Of a stretch of DNA of 64,000 nucleotides, positions 26,176-35,571 are shown piece after piece. The notes below the pieces were generated by a model that worked only from the letters and a program-made list of their open reading frames with translations, ran no database searches and was not told where the DNA came from. The stretch lies in assembly GCF_000931445.1 (NCBI RefSeq), contig NZ_CP010849.1, forward strand, positions 3,720,001 through 3,784,000, read 5' to 3'. A program made the position numbers and the translations under genes. The stretch's first letter is position 1. Each line of letters begins with the position of its first letter. This DNA comes from Streptomyces cyaneogriseus subsp. noncyanogenus (GTDB lineage: Bacteria > Actinomycetota > Actinomycetes > Streptomycetales > Streptomycetaceae).

Positions 26176-29100
26176 TTGGGTTACGTTCTGCCGGGCTGGC
26201 TGGACGAGATCCTCGACTTCATCGGGATCAACTGGCCGAACGTCGACGAGGACGACTACCGCGAGATGGCGGACGCGATGCGCGAGCTCGCGGACGCTTT
26301 CGACGACCACGCGGGTGAGGCCCACGCGGCGGTGAACCGGCTGCTGTCCTCCAGCGAGGGCTGGGCGGTGGACGCCTTGCAGGAGCACTGGGGCAAGGTG
26401 AAGTCCTCGCACCTGGAGCAGTTGCCGGAGGCGGCTCGCCTCTTCGCGGACGCGATGGACGTCGTCGCGGACGTGATCTACGGCATGAAGATCAAGGCCG
26501 AGATCGAGCTGGGGGCGATGGCGGCTTCGATCGGCCTGTCGATCGGTCTCGCCGCGGTCACCGGCGGCCTGTCGGCGCTGATCGGCGCGGCGGAGATGGC
26601 CGCCCTGCGGGAGGCGGTACGGCGGATCATCAAGGAGGCCGCCGACCAGATCGTCGACCAGGTGATGGCGATGGTGACCGAGCCGGTCGCCGCCAGGCTC
26701 GAGCACCTGGTCACGGACGCGGTGCTGGACCTGGCCTCCGGCGCCGTCTCCCCGGCCGGCGGCTCTCCGGGCGGCCCGGGCGCGGGCACCCCCGGGATGA
26801 GGCTGAACTCCGCCGACGGCGGTGGTGGTGGTGGTGGCGGTGGCGGCGGCGGCGGTCGCATGCGCATCGACCACGCCGAGTACGACAAGGCCGCGGGCGA
26901 CCTGGGCCGTATCAGCCAGACCTCGATGACCCGCCTGTCGGGTTCTCTCGACCGCGCGGACAGCGCCAACAACCGCACCCGCGGCAAGGACTCCTTCACC
27001 CAGGGCATCGACGCGGTGGTGGACGGTGCCACGAAGGGGATGAAGAAGGCCGTCGAGCGGATCGTCAAGCACACCGGCGAGACCCTCCCCAAGACCCTCC
27101 GCGACACCTCGGAGAACCACAAGCGCAACGAGAAGAGCACCGAGGACGCGCTGAACAGGATCCTGGGCGGCCAGGACGGAACCGGAAAGGGACCCGGACT
27201 CTCGTCGAAGGGCCCGGGCGGCAGCGGCGGCTCCTCCGGCGGCAGACCGGACCTGCTGAACAAGGCGCTCGACAACCCCCGCCACCACAGCGTGGAGCCG
27301 AACAGGCGCACCTGCGAAGGCGACCCGATCGACGTCGCCAGCGGCCAGATGCTGCTGGAGCAGACGGACCTGACCCTGCCCGGCGTCCTGCCCCTCGTGC
27401 TCAGGCGCACCCATTTGTCGGACTACACCTTCGGCACCTGGTTCGGCCGCTCCTGGACCTCGACCCTGGACGAGCGCATCGAGGTCGACATCCACAACAA
27501 GGCCGTCTGGGCCCGCGAGGACGGCACCCTGCTGGTCTACGACCGGCTGCCCACCCCGCAGCAGCCGGACGTACTGCCGCTGGAAGGCCCCCGCATCCCG
27601 CTGCGCCGCACCAGCGAGTTCGGCGCGGCGCACATGGAGTTCGCCACCACCGACCCGCGCACCGGCTGGACGAGGTACTTCACCCGCCCCCGCGGCGAGG
27701 GCTGGCAGCTGTGGCTGACCGCGATCGAGGACCGCAACGGCAACCAGATCGACATCCACCGCGACGGCACCGGCCTGCCCCTGTCGGTCACCCACAGCGG
27801 CGGCTACGACGTCCGCCTCGCCGCCGACCGCGGCCTGGGCCGCATCACCCGCCTCTCCCTGCGCACCGGCCCCGGCGCCGACGACACCGTGCGGGTCATG
27901 GCCTACGGCTACGACCCCGCCACCGGCGATCTCACCGAGGTCACCAACTCCTCGGGCCGGCCGCTGCGGTTCGAGTACGACGCCCAGGGCCGCATCACCG
28001 CCTGGACCGACCGCAACGACTCGACGTACCGCTACGTCCACGACGCCGCGGGACGCGTCGTGCGGACCATCGGCCCGGACGGCTACCTCTCCGGCACGTT
28101 CGTCTACGACACCGGGCAGCGCACCACCCGCTGGACCGACGCCCTCGGCCACACGACGCTCTACCAGCTCGACGACCGCGGCCGGATCACCGCCCGCACC
28201 GACCCGCTCGGCCACACCACCCGGCAGACCTTCGACACCCGTGACCGGCTGCTGACCCGCACCGACCCCCTGGGCCGCACCACCGCCTTCGCGTACGACG
28301 AGGACGGCAACACCACCGCGGTCACGCACCCGGACGGCTCCCGGACCAGCTTCACCTACAACGAGCTGAACCTGCCCGTCTCCGTCCGGCAACCGGACGG
28401 CACCGTCACGGTCCAGGAGTTCGACGAGCGCGGCAACCGCACCTCGGTCACCGGCCCCGCGGGCGCCACCACCCGCTTCACCTACGACGACCGGGGCCAC
28501 GTCACCTCGGTCACCGACGCCCTCGGCGCGACGACGCGCGTGCGCTGCGACCCGGCCGGCCTGCCGACCGGCATCACCGATCCGCTGGGCGCCGTCACAC
28601 GCTGCGAACGGGACGCCTTCGGCCGCCCGGTCACCGTGACCGATCCGCTCGGGGCGACCACACGGCTGGAATGGACCGTGGAGGGCAAGCCGGCCCGGCG
28701 TACTCATCCGGACGGAACGGCCGAGTCCTGGACGTACGACGGTGAGGGCAACTGCCTGACCCATACGGATGCCGTGGGCGCGGTCTCCCGCTTCGAGTAC
28801 ACCCACTTCGATCTGCTCGCCGCGCGCACCGGCCCGGACGGCGTCCGCTACACCTTCACCCACGACGGCCAGCTACGCCTCACCCAGGTCACCAACCCCC
28901 AGGGCCTGACCTGGGAGTACACCTACGACCCGGCGGGCCGCCTCGTCGCGGAGACGGACTTCGACGACCGCACCCTCACCTACACGCACGACGCGGCGGG
29001 CCAACTGACCGCGACCACCACGGCCTCGGGCCAGACCATCCGCTTCGACAGGGACCTCCTGGGCCGCGTGGTACGGAAGGACGCGGCCGGAGCGGTCACC

Positions 29101-30843
29101 ACCTACACGTACGACGCCACGGGTCGCCTGGCCCGGGCGACCGGCCCCGAAGCGGTCCTGGCGCTGCGACGCGACGGCGCGGGCCGACTGATATCCGAGA
29201 CGGTCGACGGCCGCACGCTCAGCCACACCTACGACGCGCTGGGCCGCCGCACCAGCCGCACCACGCCGACCGGCGCCACCAGTACGTGGACCTACGACGC
29301 GGCGGGCAACACCACCGCGCTGACCACCGCCGGCCGCACCCTCGCCTTCACCCACGACGCGGCGGGCCGCGAACTCACCCGCCACATCGGCGACAGCCTG
29401 ACCCTCACCAGCCTGTACGACCCCCTGGGCCGCCTCACCGGGCAGGAACTCACCGGACCGGCCGGCCAACGCCTCCAGCACCGCGCCTACACCTACCGTG
29501 CCGACGGCAACCTCACCGCCGTCGACGACCACCTGGGCGGCACCCGCCGTTTCGACCTCGACGCGGCGGGCCGGGTCACCACCGTCCACGCCGCCGCCTG
29601 GACGGAGTCCTACGCCTACGACTCCGCGGGCAACCAGACCCGGGCCACCTGGCCGGACTCCATGCCGGGCCGGGAGGCGACCGGCGACCGTGCCTACACC
29701 GGCACCCGCATCACCCGCGCGGGCAGCGTCCGGTACGAACACGACGAGGCCGGCCGCATCACCCTGCGCCAGAAGACCCGCCTGTCGCGCAAACCGGACA
29801 CCTGGCGCTACACCTGGGACGCCGAGGACCGCCTCACGTCCGTGATCACCCCCGACGGCACGACCTGGCGCTACCGCTACGACCCTCTCGGCCGCCGCAT
29901 CGCCAAGCAACGCCTCGCCCCCGACGGCGAAACGGTTCTGGAGCAGACCGACTTCACCTGGGACGGCACCACCCTCGCCGAACAGACCACCCACACCCCC
30001 GCCACCACCCAGCCGGCCGTCACCCTCACCTGGGACCACCAGGGCCTGCGCCCCCTGACCCAGACCGAACGCAAGACGCCGGCCGACGCGCCCCAGGAAG
30101 ACATCGACCAGCGCTTCTACGCCATCGTCACCGACCTGATCGGCACCCCCACCGAACTGGTCGACGAACACGGCGACATCGCCTGGCACACCCGCACCAC
30201 CCTCTGGGGCACCACGGTCTGGAACCGCACCGCCACCGCCTACACCCCCCTGCGCTTCCCCGGCCAGTACTTCGACCCCGAAACCGGCCTCCACTACAAC
30301 TACTTCCGCCACTACGACCCGGAAACCGCCCGCTACCTCACCCAGGACCCCCTGGGCCTCGACCCTGCGCCCAACCCATCGGCCTACGTGGACAATCCAC
30401 ACCTCTGGGCAGACCCTCTCGGACTTGCAGCAACGCACAATCCGATCTACGAGACACGCCGCGAAGCGTTCAATGCCGCAAAGGACATGGCAGGCATTCC
30501 TCATTCGGCGCAACCCATCCGACAGTGGATAGTCGGAGGAGACGCCACGCGCGCAGGCTATCCAGACTATGTGTACAAACCATTCGACCCGACTCGCACC
30601 GACCCGGATTACAACCCGAGAGGCGGATGGGGGCGCTATTATCAATATGACACCCCAAATGGCACTCGCGTCATCGCGGAGCACACATCCGACCCCAACG
30701 CACCACTGCCACACTTCCATGCAGGGATGCCTCAGAATGGGGAGCCGGCGAACGTGAACATGACAGGAAAGATCTACAAGGAAATCCAACCAAAACATCA
30801 CCTCTATTACAAGCAGGGCGGTTGCCGTGGCAAGTCAAGCTAG
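26176..30843 (+). CDS. RHS-repeat polymorphic toxin with HNH/EndoVII-type C-terminal nuclease
   Basis: The 1,555-residue protein starts at TTG 26176 after GGAGGG. Order: WXG100/CpnT-like helical secretion domain (1-~110); hydrophobic stretch (~113-145); a run of Gly near 216-228; DUF6531-like region (~375-455); many YD repeats (~560-1270); RHS core (~1312-1418), ending DPETARYLTQDPLGLDP and NPHLWADPLGL, where the shell clips off the toxin; then a 137-residue tip. The tip begins NPIYETRREAFNAAKD and holds YDTPNGTRVIAEHTSDP and PHFHAGMP, resembling the Tox-HNH-EHHH (HNH/EndoVII) nuclease. No signal peptide; type VII-like export is inferred. GC falls to about 53-58% in the tip. Confidence 0.92.
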   Translation: MGYVLPGWLDEILDFIGINWPNVDEDDYREMADAMRELADAFDDHAGEAHAAVNRLLSSSEGWAVDALQEHWGKVKSSHLEQLPEAARLFADAMDVVADVIYGMKIKAEIELGAMAASIGLSIGLAAVTGGLSALIGAAEMAALREAVRRIIKEAADQIVDQVMAMVTEPVAARLEHLVTDAVLDLASGAVSPAGGSPGGPGAGTPGMRLNSADGGGGGGGGGGGGGRMRIDHAEYDKAAGDLGRISQTSMTRLSGSLDRADSANNRTRGKDSFTQGIDAVVDGATKGMKKAVERIVKHTGETLPKTLRDTSENHKRNEKSTEDALNRILGGQDGTGKGPGLSSKGPGGSGGSSGGRPDLLNKALDNPRHHSVEPNRRTCEGDPIDVASGQMLLEQTDLTLPGVLPLVLRRTHLSDYTFGTWFGRSWTSTLDERIEVDIHNKAVWAREDGTLLVYDRLPTPQQPDVLPLEGPRIPLRRTSEFGAAHMEFATTDPRTGWTRYFTRPRGEGWQLWLTAIEDRNGNQIDIHRDGTGLPLSVTHSGGYDVRLAADRGLGRITRLSLRTGPGADDTVRVMAYGYDPATGDLTEVTNSSGRPLRFEYDAQGRITAWTDRNDSTYRYVHDAAGRVVRTIGPDGYLSGTFVYDTGQRTTRWTDALGHTTLYQLDDRGRITARTDPLGHTTRQTFDTRDRLLTRTDPLGRTTAFAYDEDGNTTAVTHPDGSRTSFTYNELNLPVSVRQPDGTVTVQEFDERGNRTSVTGPAGATTRFTYDDRGHVTSVTDALGATTRVRCDPAGLPTGITDPLGAVTRCERDAFGRPVTVTDPLGATTRLEWTVEGKPARRTHPDGTAESWTYDGEGNCLTHTDAVGAVSRFEYTHFDLLAARTGPDGVRYTFTHDGQLRLTQVTNPQGLTWEYTYDPAGRLVAETDFDDRTLTYTHDAAGQLTATTTASGQTIRFDRDLLGRVVRKDAAGAVTTYTYDATGRLARATGPEAVLALRRDGAGRLISETVDGRTLSHTYDALGRRTSRTTPTGATSTWTYDAAGNTTALTTAGRTLAFTHDAAGRELTRHIGDSLTLTSLYDPLGRLTGQELTGPAGQRLQHRAYTYRADGNLTAVDDHLGGTRRFDLDAAGRVTTVHAAAWTESYAYDSAGNQTRATWPDSMPGREATGDRAYTGTRITRAGSVRYEHDEAGRITLRQKTRLSRKPDTWRYTWDAEDRLTSVITPDGTTWRYRYDPLGRRIAKQRLAPDGETVLEQTDFTWDGTTLAEQTTHTPATTQPAVTLTWDHQGLRPLTQTERKTPADAPQEDIDQRFYAIVTDLIGTPTELVDEHGDIAWHTRTTLWGTTVWNRTATAYTPLRFPGQYFDPETGLHYNYFRHYDPETARYLTQDPLGLDPAPNPSAYVDNPHLWADPLGLAATHNPIYETRREAFNAAKDMAGIPHSAQPIRQWIVGGDATRAGYPDYVYKPFDPTRTDPDYNPRGGWGRYYQYDTPNGTRVIAEHTSDPNAPLPHFHAGMPQNGEPANVNMTGKIYKEIQPKHHLYYKQGGCRGKSS

Positions 30844-31318
30844 GCAAAAGATCCTTGAGCGGCGCGAAGCGCAGGCTTGGGATGCCATCCGGAGAGATCT
30901 GACCGATGTGCTCGCGGATCGGATCCTCGATCGGGAGGGGACTCCGGGCTGGATCTGGGAAGCTGTCGACGGCTTCTGGGACATGACAAAAGAGCCGCAA
31001 GCTACCCTCACCGACGAGGCGAGCCCGGCGGCCTTGGGTCAGTGGATCGAAGAAATGCTTTCCAGGTGCGGCTTTCACGACGAAGCATTCATCTTTACCC
31101 ATCTGAGCACAAGACCTTGGATCGCCTGCAAGATTGCGCAACCTGGATGGTTTACGCGCGTTCGTACTGTGATCGACGACGCATGGGTCTTCGCCACAGG
31201 TGATCTTTCCGTCGTCGCGGCCGTAGCCGAGCAGGAATACCGCTACGAATTCTTCTGCGCCACGAGCAAGAGTGGCCAGTCGCGGGCACGCGCGATCGCT
31301 CCCGACCTTCTTTCCTGA
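30827..31318 (+). CDS. Putative immunity protein to the RHS nuclease
   Basis: The GTG start lies inside the last codons of the toxin gene (17-bp overlap), so the two are translated together. The 163-residue acidic, Trp-rich cytosolic protein (GTPGWIWEAVDGFWDMTKE) has no recognised domain. Position directly after an RHS tip and shared low GC are the standard signs of a cognate immunity gene. Function is inferred from context only. Confidence 0.72.
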   Translation: MASQARQKILERREAQAWDAIRRDLTDVLADRILDREGTPGWIWEAVDGFWDMTKEPQATLTDEASPAALGQWIEEMLSRCGFHDEAFIFTHLSTRPWIACKIAQPGWFTRVRTVIDDAWVFATGDLSVVAAVAEQEYRYEFFCATSKSGQSRARAIAPDLLS

Positions 31319-31407
31319 GGCCGTAAGGCTGTCCGGGAGTGTCCCCCGCCCACGGAGTTCGACGTCGTCCCTCTGCGCGACACGCCCGATAGTGGAAGGA
31401 TATTTCC

Positions 31408-31713
31408 GTGCCCTACTTCATGAACAACCTTATGGGCGAGTCGACCGATTCTCCCGACGAAGCACAGATCCGTCTGATTCTCGCGGCATTTCAGGAAAGT
31501 GACGACGAGCACACGGATGTGTCGCTCGGGCATGAGTCCGGCTGGACACTCAGCGTCTTCCGAGACAAGAGGCTGCTGTGGGAGAACGTGGAAGACACGG
31601 ACGTTTCCCCACGCGAAGGGAGGCTGGATTCATGGGATGACGTTGTAGACCTTATCCTGGAGCTGTCCCGTGGGAACATCGAGGCTGTCGACACGTTCGG
31701 CTGGGACTCCTGA
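31408..31713 (+). CDS. Small acidic protein, second immunity candidate
   Basis: GTG start with GGAAGGA seven bases upstream; 101 residues (MPYFMNNLMGESTDSPDEAQIRL...). Strongly acidic with several Trp (GHESGWTL, LLWENVED, DTFGWDS). It continues the low-GC island after the first immunity candidate. Such acidic small proteins often neutralise basic nuclease tips, or remain as orphan immunities from earlier tips. Family unknown. Confidence 0.65.
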   Translation: MPYFMNNLMGESTDSPDEAQIRLILAAFQESDDEHTDVSLGHESGWTLSVFRDKRLLWENVEDTDVSPREGRLDSWDDVVDLILELSRGNIEAVDTFGWDS

Positions 31714-32048
31714 GGGTCAGCACCCGATGAGAGATGGGCCGGTGTCCGCTCAGCTCGCGCGGGCGGGTGGCTGTTCAGCGGCGTCCGCCGTTCCTGACTC
31801 ATTCGAGCCGTCATTAACTAAAGAATATGGCTGCCTGTGGAAAAACGCGTCACCCCCGCAAGAGCGAGAACGTCATAGCGTAGCGTCGTATTACAGACCA
31901 GGCAGACAGGGTTGCGGGTGGGTACGCAGCGTCAGTCGATGGTCGAGGAACGCGAGGAGACCGCGCCGCAGCTACCCGTGCGCGCTTTAGGAACCGGCGC
32001 ACGGGTTTCCGGGGTTCGCCCGGTTCGTGCCGGGCGGGCGTGTGCTGT
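31714..32048. other. Noncoding end of the low-GC island
   Basis: I see no gene. 31805-31900 is the most AT-rich stretch here (cattaactaaagaatatggc). The only structured element is the hairpin at 31974-32006. Confidence 0.5.
31974..32006 (-). terminator. Terminator after the 90-residue gene
   Basis: Perfect 10-bp arms (ACCCGTGCGC, 31974-31983; GCGCACGGGT, 31997-32006) around a 13-base loop, 43 bp downstream of the stop at 32049 on the minus strand. Confidence 0.65.
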
Positions 32049-32321
32049 TCAGTGTCTGCGGGTGGTGGCAACGCCCTTGCGGCAGTCCGGGCGCTTGGCC
32101 TCCGGCAGGATGAGCGCCGCGGTCTCGTCGTCGAGTGCGTAGCACAACTGGGCGTGCAGCAGCTCGGCTTCGGCCGGGGTCAGGTGCAGCGCCACGTCCG
32201 TGTCGAAGACTCCGTCACGGCGCAGCCAGAGGTCGATCGCGAGGGTGCCGTCGTCCTCCCGGCGTACCGGTTTGCTCGGTACGCGGCTCACCTGGACCGG
32301 CGTGTGCGGTGTCGCGCCCAT
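32049..32321 (-). CDS. Small conserved protein of a WhiJ/AbaA-like locus
   Basis: 90 residues, MGATPHTPVQVSRVPSKPVRR..., with an amphipathic C-terminal half (LHLTPAEAELLHAQLCYALDDETAALIL). The start overlaps the upstream stop (TGATG). I recall homologues beside XRE-DUF397 regulators in many streptomycetes. No catalytic motif; probably an accessory of the regulator system. Confidence 0.75.
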   Translation of the reverse strand: MGATPHTPVQVSRVPSKPVRREDDGTLAIDLWLRRDGVFDTDVALHLTPAEAELLHAQLCYALDDETAALILPEAKRPDCRKGVATTRRH

Positions 32322-32701
32322 CAGGCCGCCACCTCCACGGGAGCCCAGGGCCCCGCGGCGATCCCCTGGGCCGCCAGGGCGAGAGCGGCACGGCGTTGCA
32401 GGTGGCGCTGCCGTCGCTCGTGGGCGAGCAGGTAGGGGCGTACGAGAGGGCCGGTGTCGTCGAGAGCGGCCGGCGCGTCCCGCCGCGTCCGCGGGGGGAG
32501 GGCGGCGAGCAGGCCGGGTGGGGCGCTGCGGCGGATGAACAGGCGCAGGCCGGAGAGGGTGCGCGGGGTGAGAGGAGCCGGTGCCGGACGGCCAGGGAGC
32601 CGATTCCGGTGGCGGTGTCGGCGCCGGCCGGTGGCGGGAAACAGCAGGGCCAGGACCAGGGCCAGAGCCCGTTCCAGGGCATGCCGGATAGGCTTGAGCA
32701 T
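32321..32701 (-). CDS. Small basic protein of the WhiJ/AbaA-like locus
   Basis: 126 residues starting MLKPIRHALERALALVLALLFPATGRRRHRHR at an ATG eight bases after AAGGAG. One possible N-terminal membrane helix is followed by an Arg-rich region and VRPYLLAHERRQRHLQRRAALALAAQGIAAGPW, which I recall as a recurring motif in Streptomyces small proteins. Translationally coupled to the next gene. Function unknown. Confidence 0.75.
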   Translation of the reverse strand: MLKPIRHALERALALVLALLFPATGRRRHRHRNRLPGRPAPAPLTPRTLSGLRLFIRRSAPPGLLAALPPRTRRDAPAALDDTGPLVRPYLLAHERRQRHLQRRAALALAAQGIAAGPWAPVEVAA

Positions 32702-32824
32702 GCTGACGCTCCTTCGCAGCGTTGGCCATGCCCCGGGGTGCTGGAGACACCGCCGGGGCACTTCGCTTCAGACGGTGATCATGCGACTACCGCCTGAGAT
32801 CAGGCTAGCGCCAAACTCGCTGCC

Positions 32825-32840
32825 GCATCAACGTTGATGC
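32825..32840. promoter_or_regulatory. 16-bp perfect palindrome, candidate operator
   Basis: GCATCAACGTTGATGC lies 124 bp upstream of the two-gene small-protein operon and 35 bp downstream of the DUF397 gene. It is a likely target of the neighbouring XRE regulator, or marks the operon promoter. Confidence 0.6.
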
Positions 32841-32874
32841 CAACTTGCCAAGGGCGCGCTGCGCCTCGTGACGG

Positions 32875-33063
32875 TCAGAGCAGGTCGTCGAACTCCCCCG
32901 CCTTCGCCCCGGCGAGGAACGCGGCGAGCTTGGCGCGTGTGGTCCTGACGACCACACCGGGGTCGTCGCTCTCCCTGACGAGTACCTGGCCGTCGACCAC
33001 GGCTATCTCCAGGCAGTTGCCCGACTGCTCCGAGTACGACGACTTGCGCCAACGCATGTCCAT
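32875..33063 (-). CDS. DUF397 (BldB-like) protein
   Basis: MDMRWRKSSYSEQSGNCLEIAVVDGQVLVRESDDPG is a clear DUF397 signature. The ATG at 33063 has GAGGCG nine bases upstream; a GTG at 33078 overlapping the regulator stop is an alternative. DUF397 proteins pair with XRE regulators of the WhiJ type in control of differentiation or antibiotic production. 62 residues. Confidence 0.9.
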   Translation of the reverse strand: MDMRWRKSSYSEQSGNCLEIAVVDGQVLVRESDDPGVVVRTTRAKLAAFLAGAKAGEFDDLL

Positions 33064-33074
33064 CCGGTCACGCC

Positions 33075-33929
33075 TCACAGTTCTTGCAGCACCTTGTGAA
33101 TGAAGTCGCGGGACGGTCCCGGTTCCAGGGACCGCTGCTCCATGCGGTCAAGTACAGCGCGGTAGTTCGTGAGGTGCGTCTCCGAGTCCAGGAACGTGAC
33201 CCCGTTGGGCACGTCGATCTGGACGGTGTCGAGCTGCCGGACGGGACCGCTGGCGTACATGGTCGAACTGCCCGCGCTCGGGAAGCCTCCCGCCGAGAAC
33301 GGCACCACGCGGAGCGTCACCACCTCTCGCTCCGAGCGCTCCAGCAGGTGTTCCAACTGCCGCCGCACCACGGTCCGGTCACCGAACAGCATCCGGAGCG
33401 CGGCTTCGTGCAGGAGGAACGAGCAGGCGGGTGGATCGGCCCGGTCGAGGAGGGTCTGGCGGCGCATGCGGAAGTCGACCTGGAGGTCCAGGGCTTCGGG
33501 GGTCAGGGGCGGTACGGCTTCCCTGAACACCGCACGGGCGTAGTCCACGTGTTGCAGGAGGCCGGGAAGATGCGTGATCTGCACGTGGCGGAGTGCCACG
33601 GCGTGGTGCTCCAGCTCGGCCAGGTCCAGCATGAAGGAGGCGACGGAGCCCTTGTACTCGTCCCACCAGTGGGAGCCGGACCGCTCCCTGGCCATGCTCG
33701 CGAGCGCGTCGACATAGGCCCGGTCGGGACACGAGTAATTGGCCGCCCACACCCGCACCCGGTCCGCGCTCACTCCGAACCGGGCGGACTCGGTGTTGCT
33801 GATCGCCGTCTTGTCCACGCGGTGCAGCGCGGCGGCTTCCGCGAGGGAGAGCCCGACCTGCTCACGCATCCGCCGAAGCTCGGCTCCCAGCCGGCGCTGT
33901 CTGGCGGTGGGCGGCTTTCTGACGGGCAC
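33075..33929 (-). CDS. XRE-family regulator with DUF5753 domain (WhiJ-like)
   Basis: N-terminal HTH (LGAELRRMREQVGLSLAEAAALHRVDKTAISNTESARFGVS) followed by the ~200-residue DUF5753 domain with the typical LLQHVDYARAVF and MRRQTLLDRADPPACSFLLHEAALRMLFGD segments. The GTG at 33929 is six bases after AAGGAG. Directly upstream of a DUF397 gene, as usual for these antitoxin-like developmental regulators. 284 residues. Confidence 0.93.
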   Translation of the reverse strand: MPVRKPPTARQRRLGAELRRMREQVGLSLAEAAALHRVDKTAISNTESARFGVSADRVRVWAANYSCPDRAYVDALASMARERSGSHWWDEYKGSVASFMLDLAELEHHAVALRHVQITHLPGLLQHVDYARAVFREAVPPLTPEALDLQVDFRMRRQTLLDRADPPACSFLLHEAALRMLFGDRTVVRRQLEHLLERSEREVVTLRVVPFSAGGFPSAGSSTMYASGPVRQLDTVQIDVPNGVTFLDSETHLTNYRAVLDRMEQRSLEPGPSRDFIHKVLQEL

Positions 33930-34101
33930 GAGACTCTCCTTGCCGTTCCCCGGAGTCCGTGCCGTCGGAGGACTCCCCGTGCTCCAGTATCCCCGTTGCC
34001 ACAGCTCGTTCAGGAAGCCGGAACGGGTCGGTCGGCGCGCCTGGGCACGCCGGCCGACCCGTCTCACGTTCCGAGCCCCCGCAGAGGAACCCGGACGCGG
34101 C

Positions 34102-35385
34102 CTACAGGAACGAGTTGATCTCGATCGTCTCGTCGCGGCCCGGGCCCACGCCGATCGCGGAGATCGGGGCGCCGGACATCTCCTCCAGCGCCTTCACGTA
34201 CGCCTGGGCGTTCTTCGGCAGGTCGGAGAAGGACTTGGCCTTGCTGATGTCCTCGGACCAGCCGGGCAGCATCTCGTAGACCGGCTTCGCGTGGTGGAAG
34301 TCGGTCTGCGAGTACGGCAGCTCCTCGACGCGCTTGCCGTCGATCTCGTACGCCACGCAGACCGGGATCTGCTCCCAGCCGGTGAGCACGTCCAGCTTGG
34401 TGAGGAAGAAGTCCGTCAGGCCGTTCACCCGGGTGGCGTAGCGGGCGATCACCGCGTCGAACCAGCCGCAGCGGCGGTCGCGGCCCGTGGTCACGCCCCG
34501 CTCGCCGCCGATGCGGCGCAGCGCCTCGCCGTCCTCGTCGAACAGCTCCGTCGGGAACGGCCCGGCGCCGACGCGGGTGGTGTACGCCTTCAGGATGCCG
34601 ATGACGCGGCTGATCCGGGTCGGGCCGACACCGGCGCCGGTGCAGGCACCGCCCGCGGTCGGGTTGGAGGAGGTGACGAACGGGTACGTGCCGTGGTCGA
34701 TGTCGAGCAGGGTGCCCTGCCCGCCCTCGAAGAGCACGACCTTGTCCTCGTCCAGCGCCTTGTTCAGGACCAGGACGGTGTCGGCGACGTACGGCTTGAT
34801 CTGCTCGGCGTAGCCCAGCAGCTCCTCGACCACCTGGCCCACGGCGATGGCGCGCCGGTTGTACAGCTTGGTGAGGAGCTGGTTCTTGACGTCGAGGGCC
34901 GCCTCGACCTTCTGGGTGAGGATCGACTCGTCGTACAGGTCCTGCACCCGGATGCCGACGCGGTTGATCTTGTCCGCGTAGGTCGGGCCGATGCCGCGGC
35001 CGGTGGTGCCGATCTTCCGCTTGCCGAGGAAGCGTTCCGTCACCTTGTCGACGGTGACGTTGTACGGCGTGATGATGTGAGCGTTGCCGCTGATCAGGAG
35101 CTTGGACGTGTCGACGCCGCGCTCGTTCAGACCGCTCAGCTCGGAGAGCAGGACCGACGGGTCGACGACGACGCCGTTGCCGATGACCGGCGTGCAGCCG
35201 GGAGACAGGATTCCGGAAGGGAGCAGGTGGAGGGCGTACTTCTGGTCACCCACCACTACCGTGTGGCCGGCGTTGTTGCCGCCCTGGTAGCGCACGACAT
35301 AGTCCACCGAGCCACCGAGCAGGTCGGTGGCCTTTCCCTTGCCTTCGTCACCCCACTGAGCACCGAGCAGCACAAGTGCGGGCAC
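34102..35385 (-). CDS. purA: Adenylosuccinate synthetase
   Basis: Converts IMP and aspartate to adenylosuccinate with GTP hydrolysis. The phosphate loop GDEGKGK, catalytic Asp13 and His41 ([11 protein letters not shown]), [15 protein letters not shown] and the GTP-base KLDVLTG motif are all intact. GTG start with AAGGGG nine bases upstream. 427 residues, standard length. Confidence 0.97.
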   Translation of the reverse strand: MPALVLLGAQWGDEGKGKATDLLGGSVDYVVRYQGGNNAGHTVVVGDQKYALHLLPSGILSPGCTPVIGNGVVVDPSVLLSELSGLNERGVDTSKLLISGNAHIITPYNVTVDKVTERFLGKRKIGTTGRGIGPTYADKINRVGIRVQDLYDESILTQKVEAALDVKNQLLTKLYNRRAIAVGQVVEELLGYAEQIKPYVADTVLVLNKALDEDKVVLFEGGQGTLLDIDHGTYPFVTSSNPTAGGACTGAGVGPTRISRVIGILKAYTTRVGAGPFPTELFDEDGEALRRIGGERGVTTGRDRRCGWFDAVIARYATRVNGLTDFFLTKLDVLTGWEQIPVCVAYEIDGKRVEELPYSQTDFHHAKPVYEMLPGWSEDISKAKSFSDLPKNAQAYVKALEEMSGAPISAIGVGPGRDETIEINSFL

Positions 35386-35510
35386 GCGCGTACACCCCTT
35401 CCGGGTGGGGCATGTCCAGGGTCAGGGGCGTACGCGGAGGTGTCCTGCCGCGTGCACCGCGACCGTCGTTGGCCGCTGACCGTCGGACCCGGATGCCCCG
35501 GAATAGACGA

Positions 35511-35538
35511 AGCCCCTGGCGCAATAGCGCAAGGGGCT
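35511..35538. other. Hairpin in the purA divergent region
   Basis: AGCCCCT/AGGGGCT arms plus an inner GCGC/GCGC pair, one mismatch and an AATA loop. It sits between two divergent genes, where a plain terminator is not expected; a leader structure of either gene is possible. Confidence 0.5.
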
Positions 35539-35571
35539 CTTGCACAAAGATGCTACCCGAGGAAGCGAGGC

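Noticed and set aside
26820..26865. GGT/GGC run as a microsatellite or CRISPR-like element
   Set aside because: It encodes a poly-Gly linker in the RHS protein and is a simple codon repeat.
26089..28863. A long minus-strand open frame opposite the RHS gene
   Set aside because: The RHS repeats are unmistakable on the plus strand; the antisense translation has no domain.
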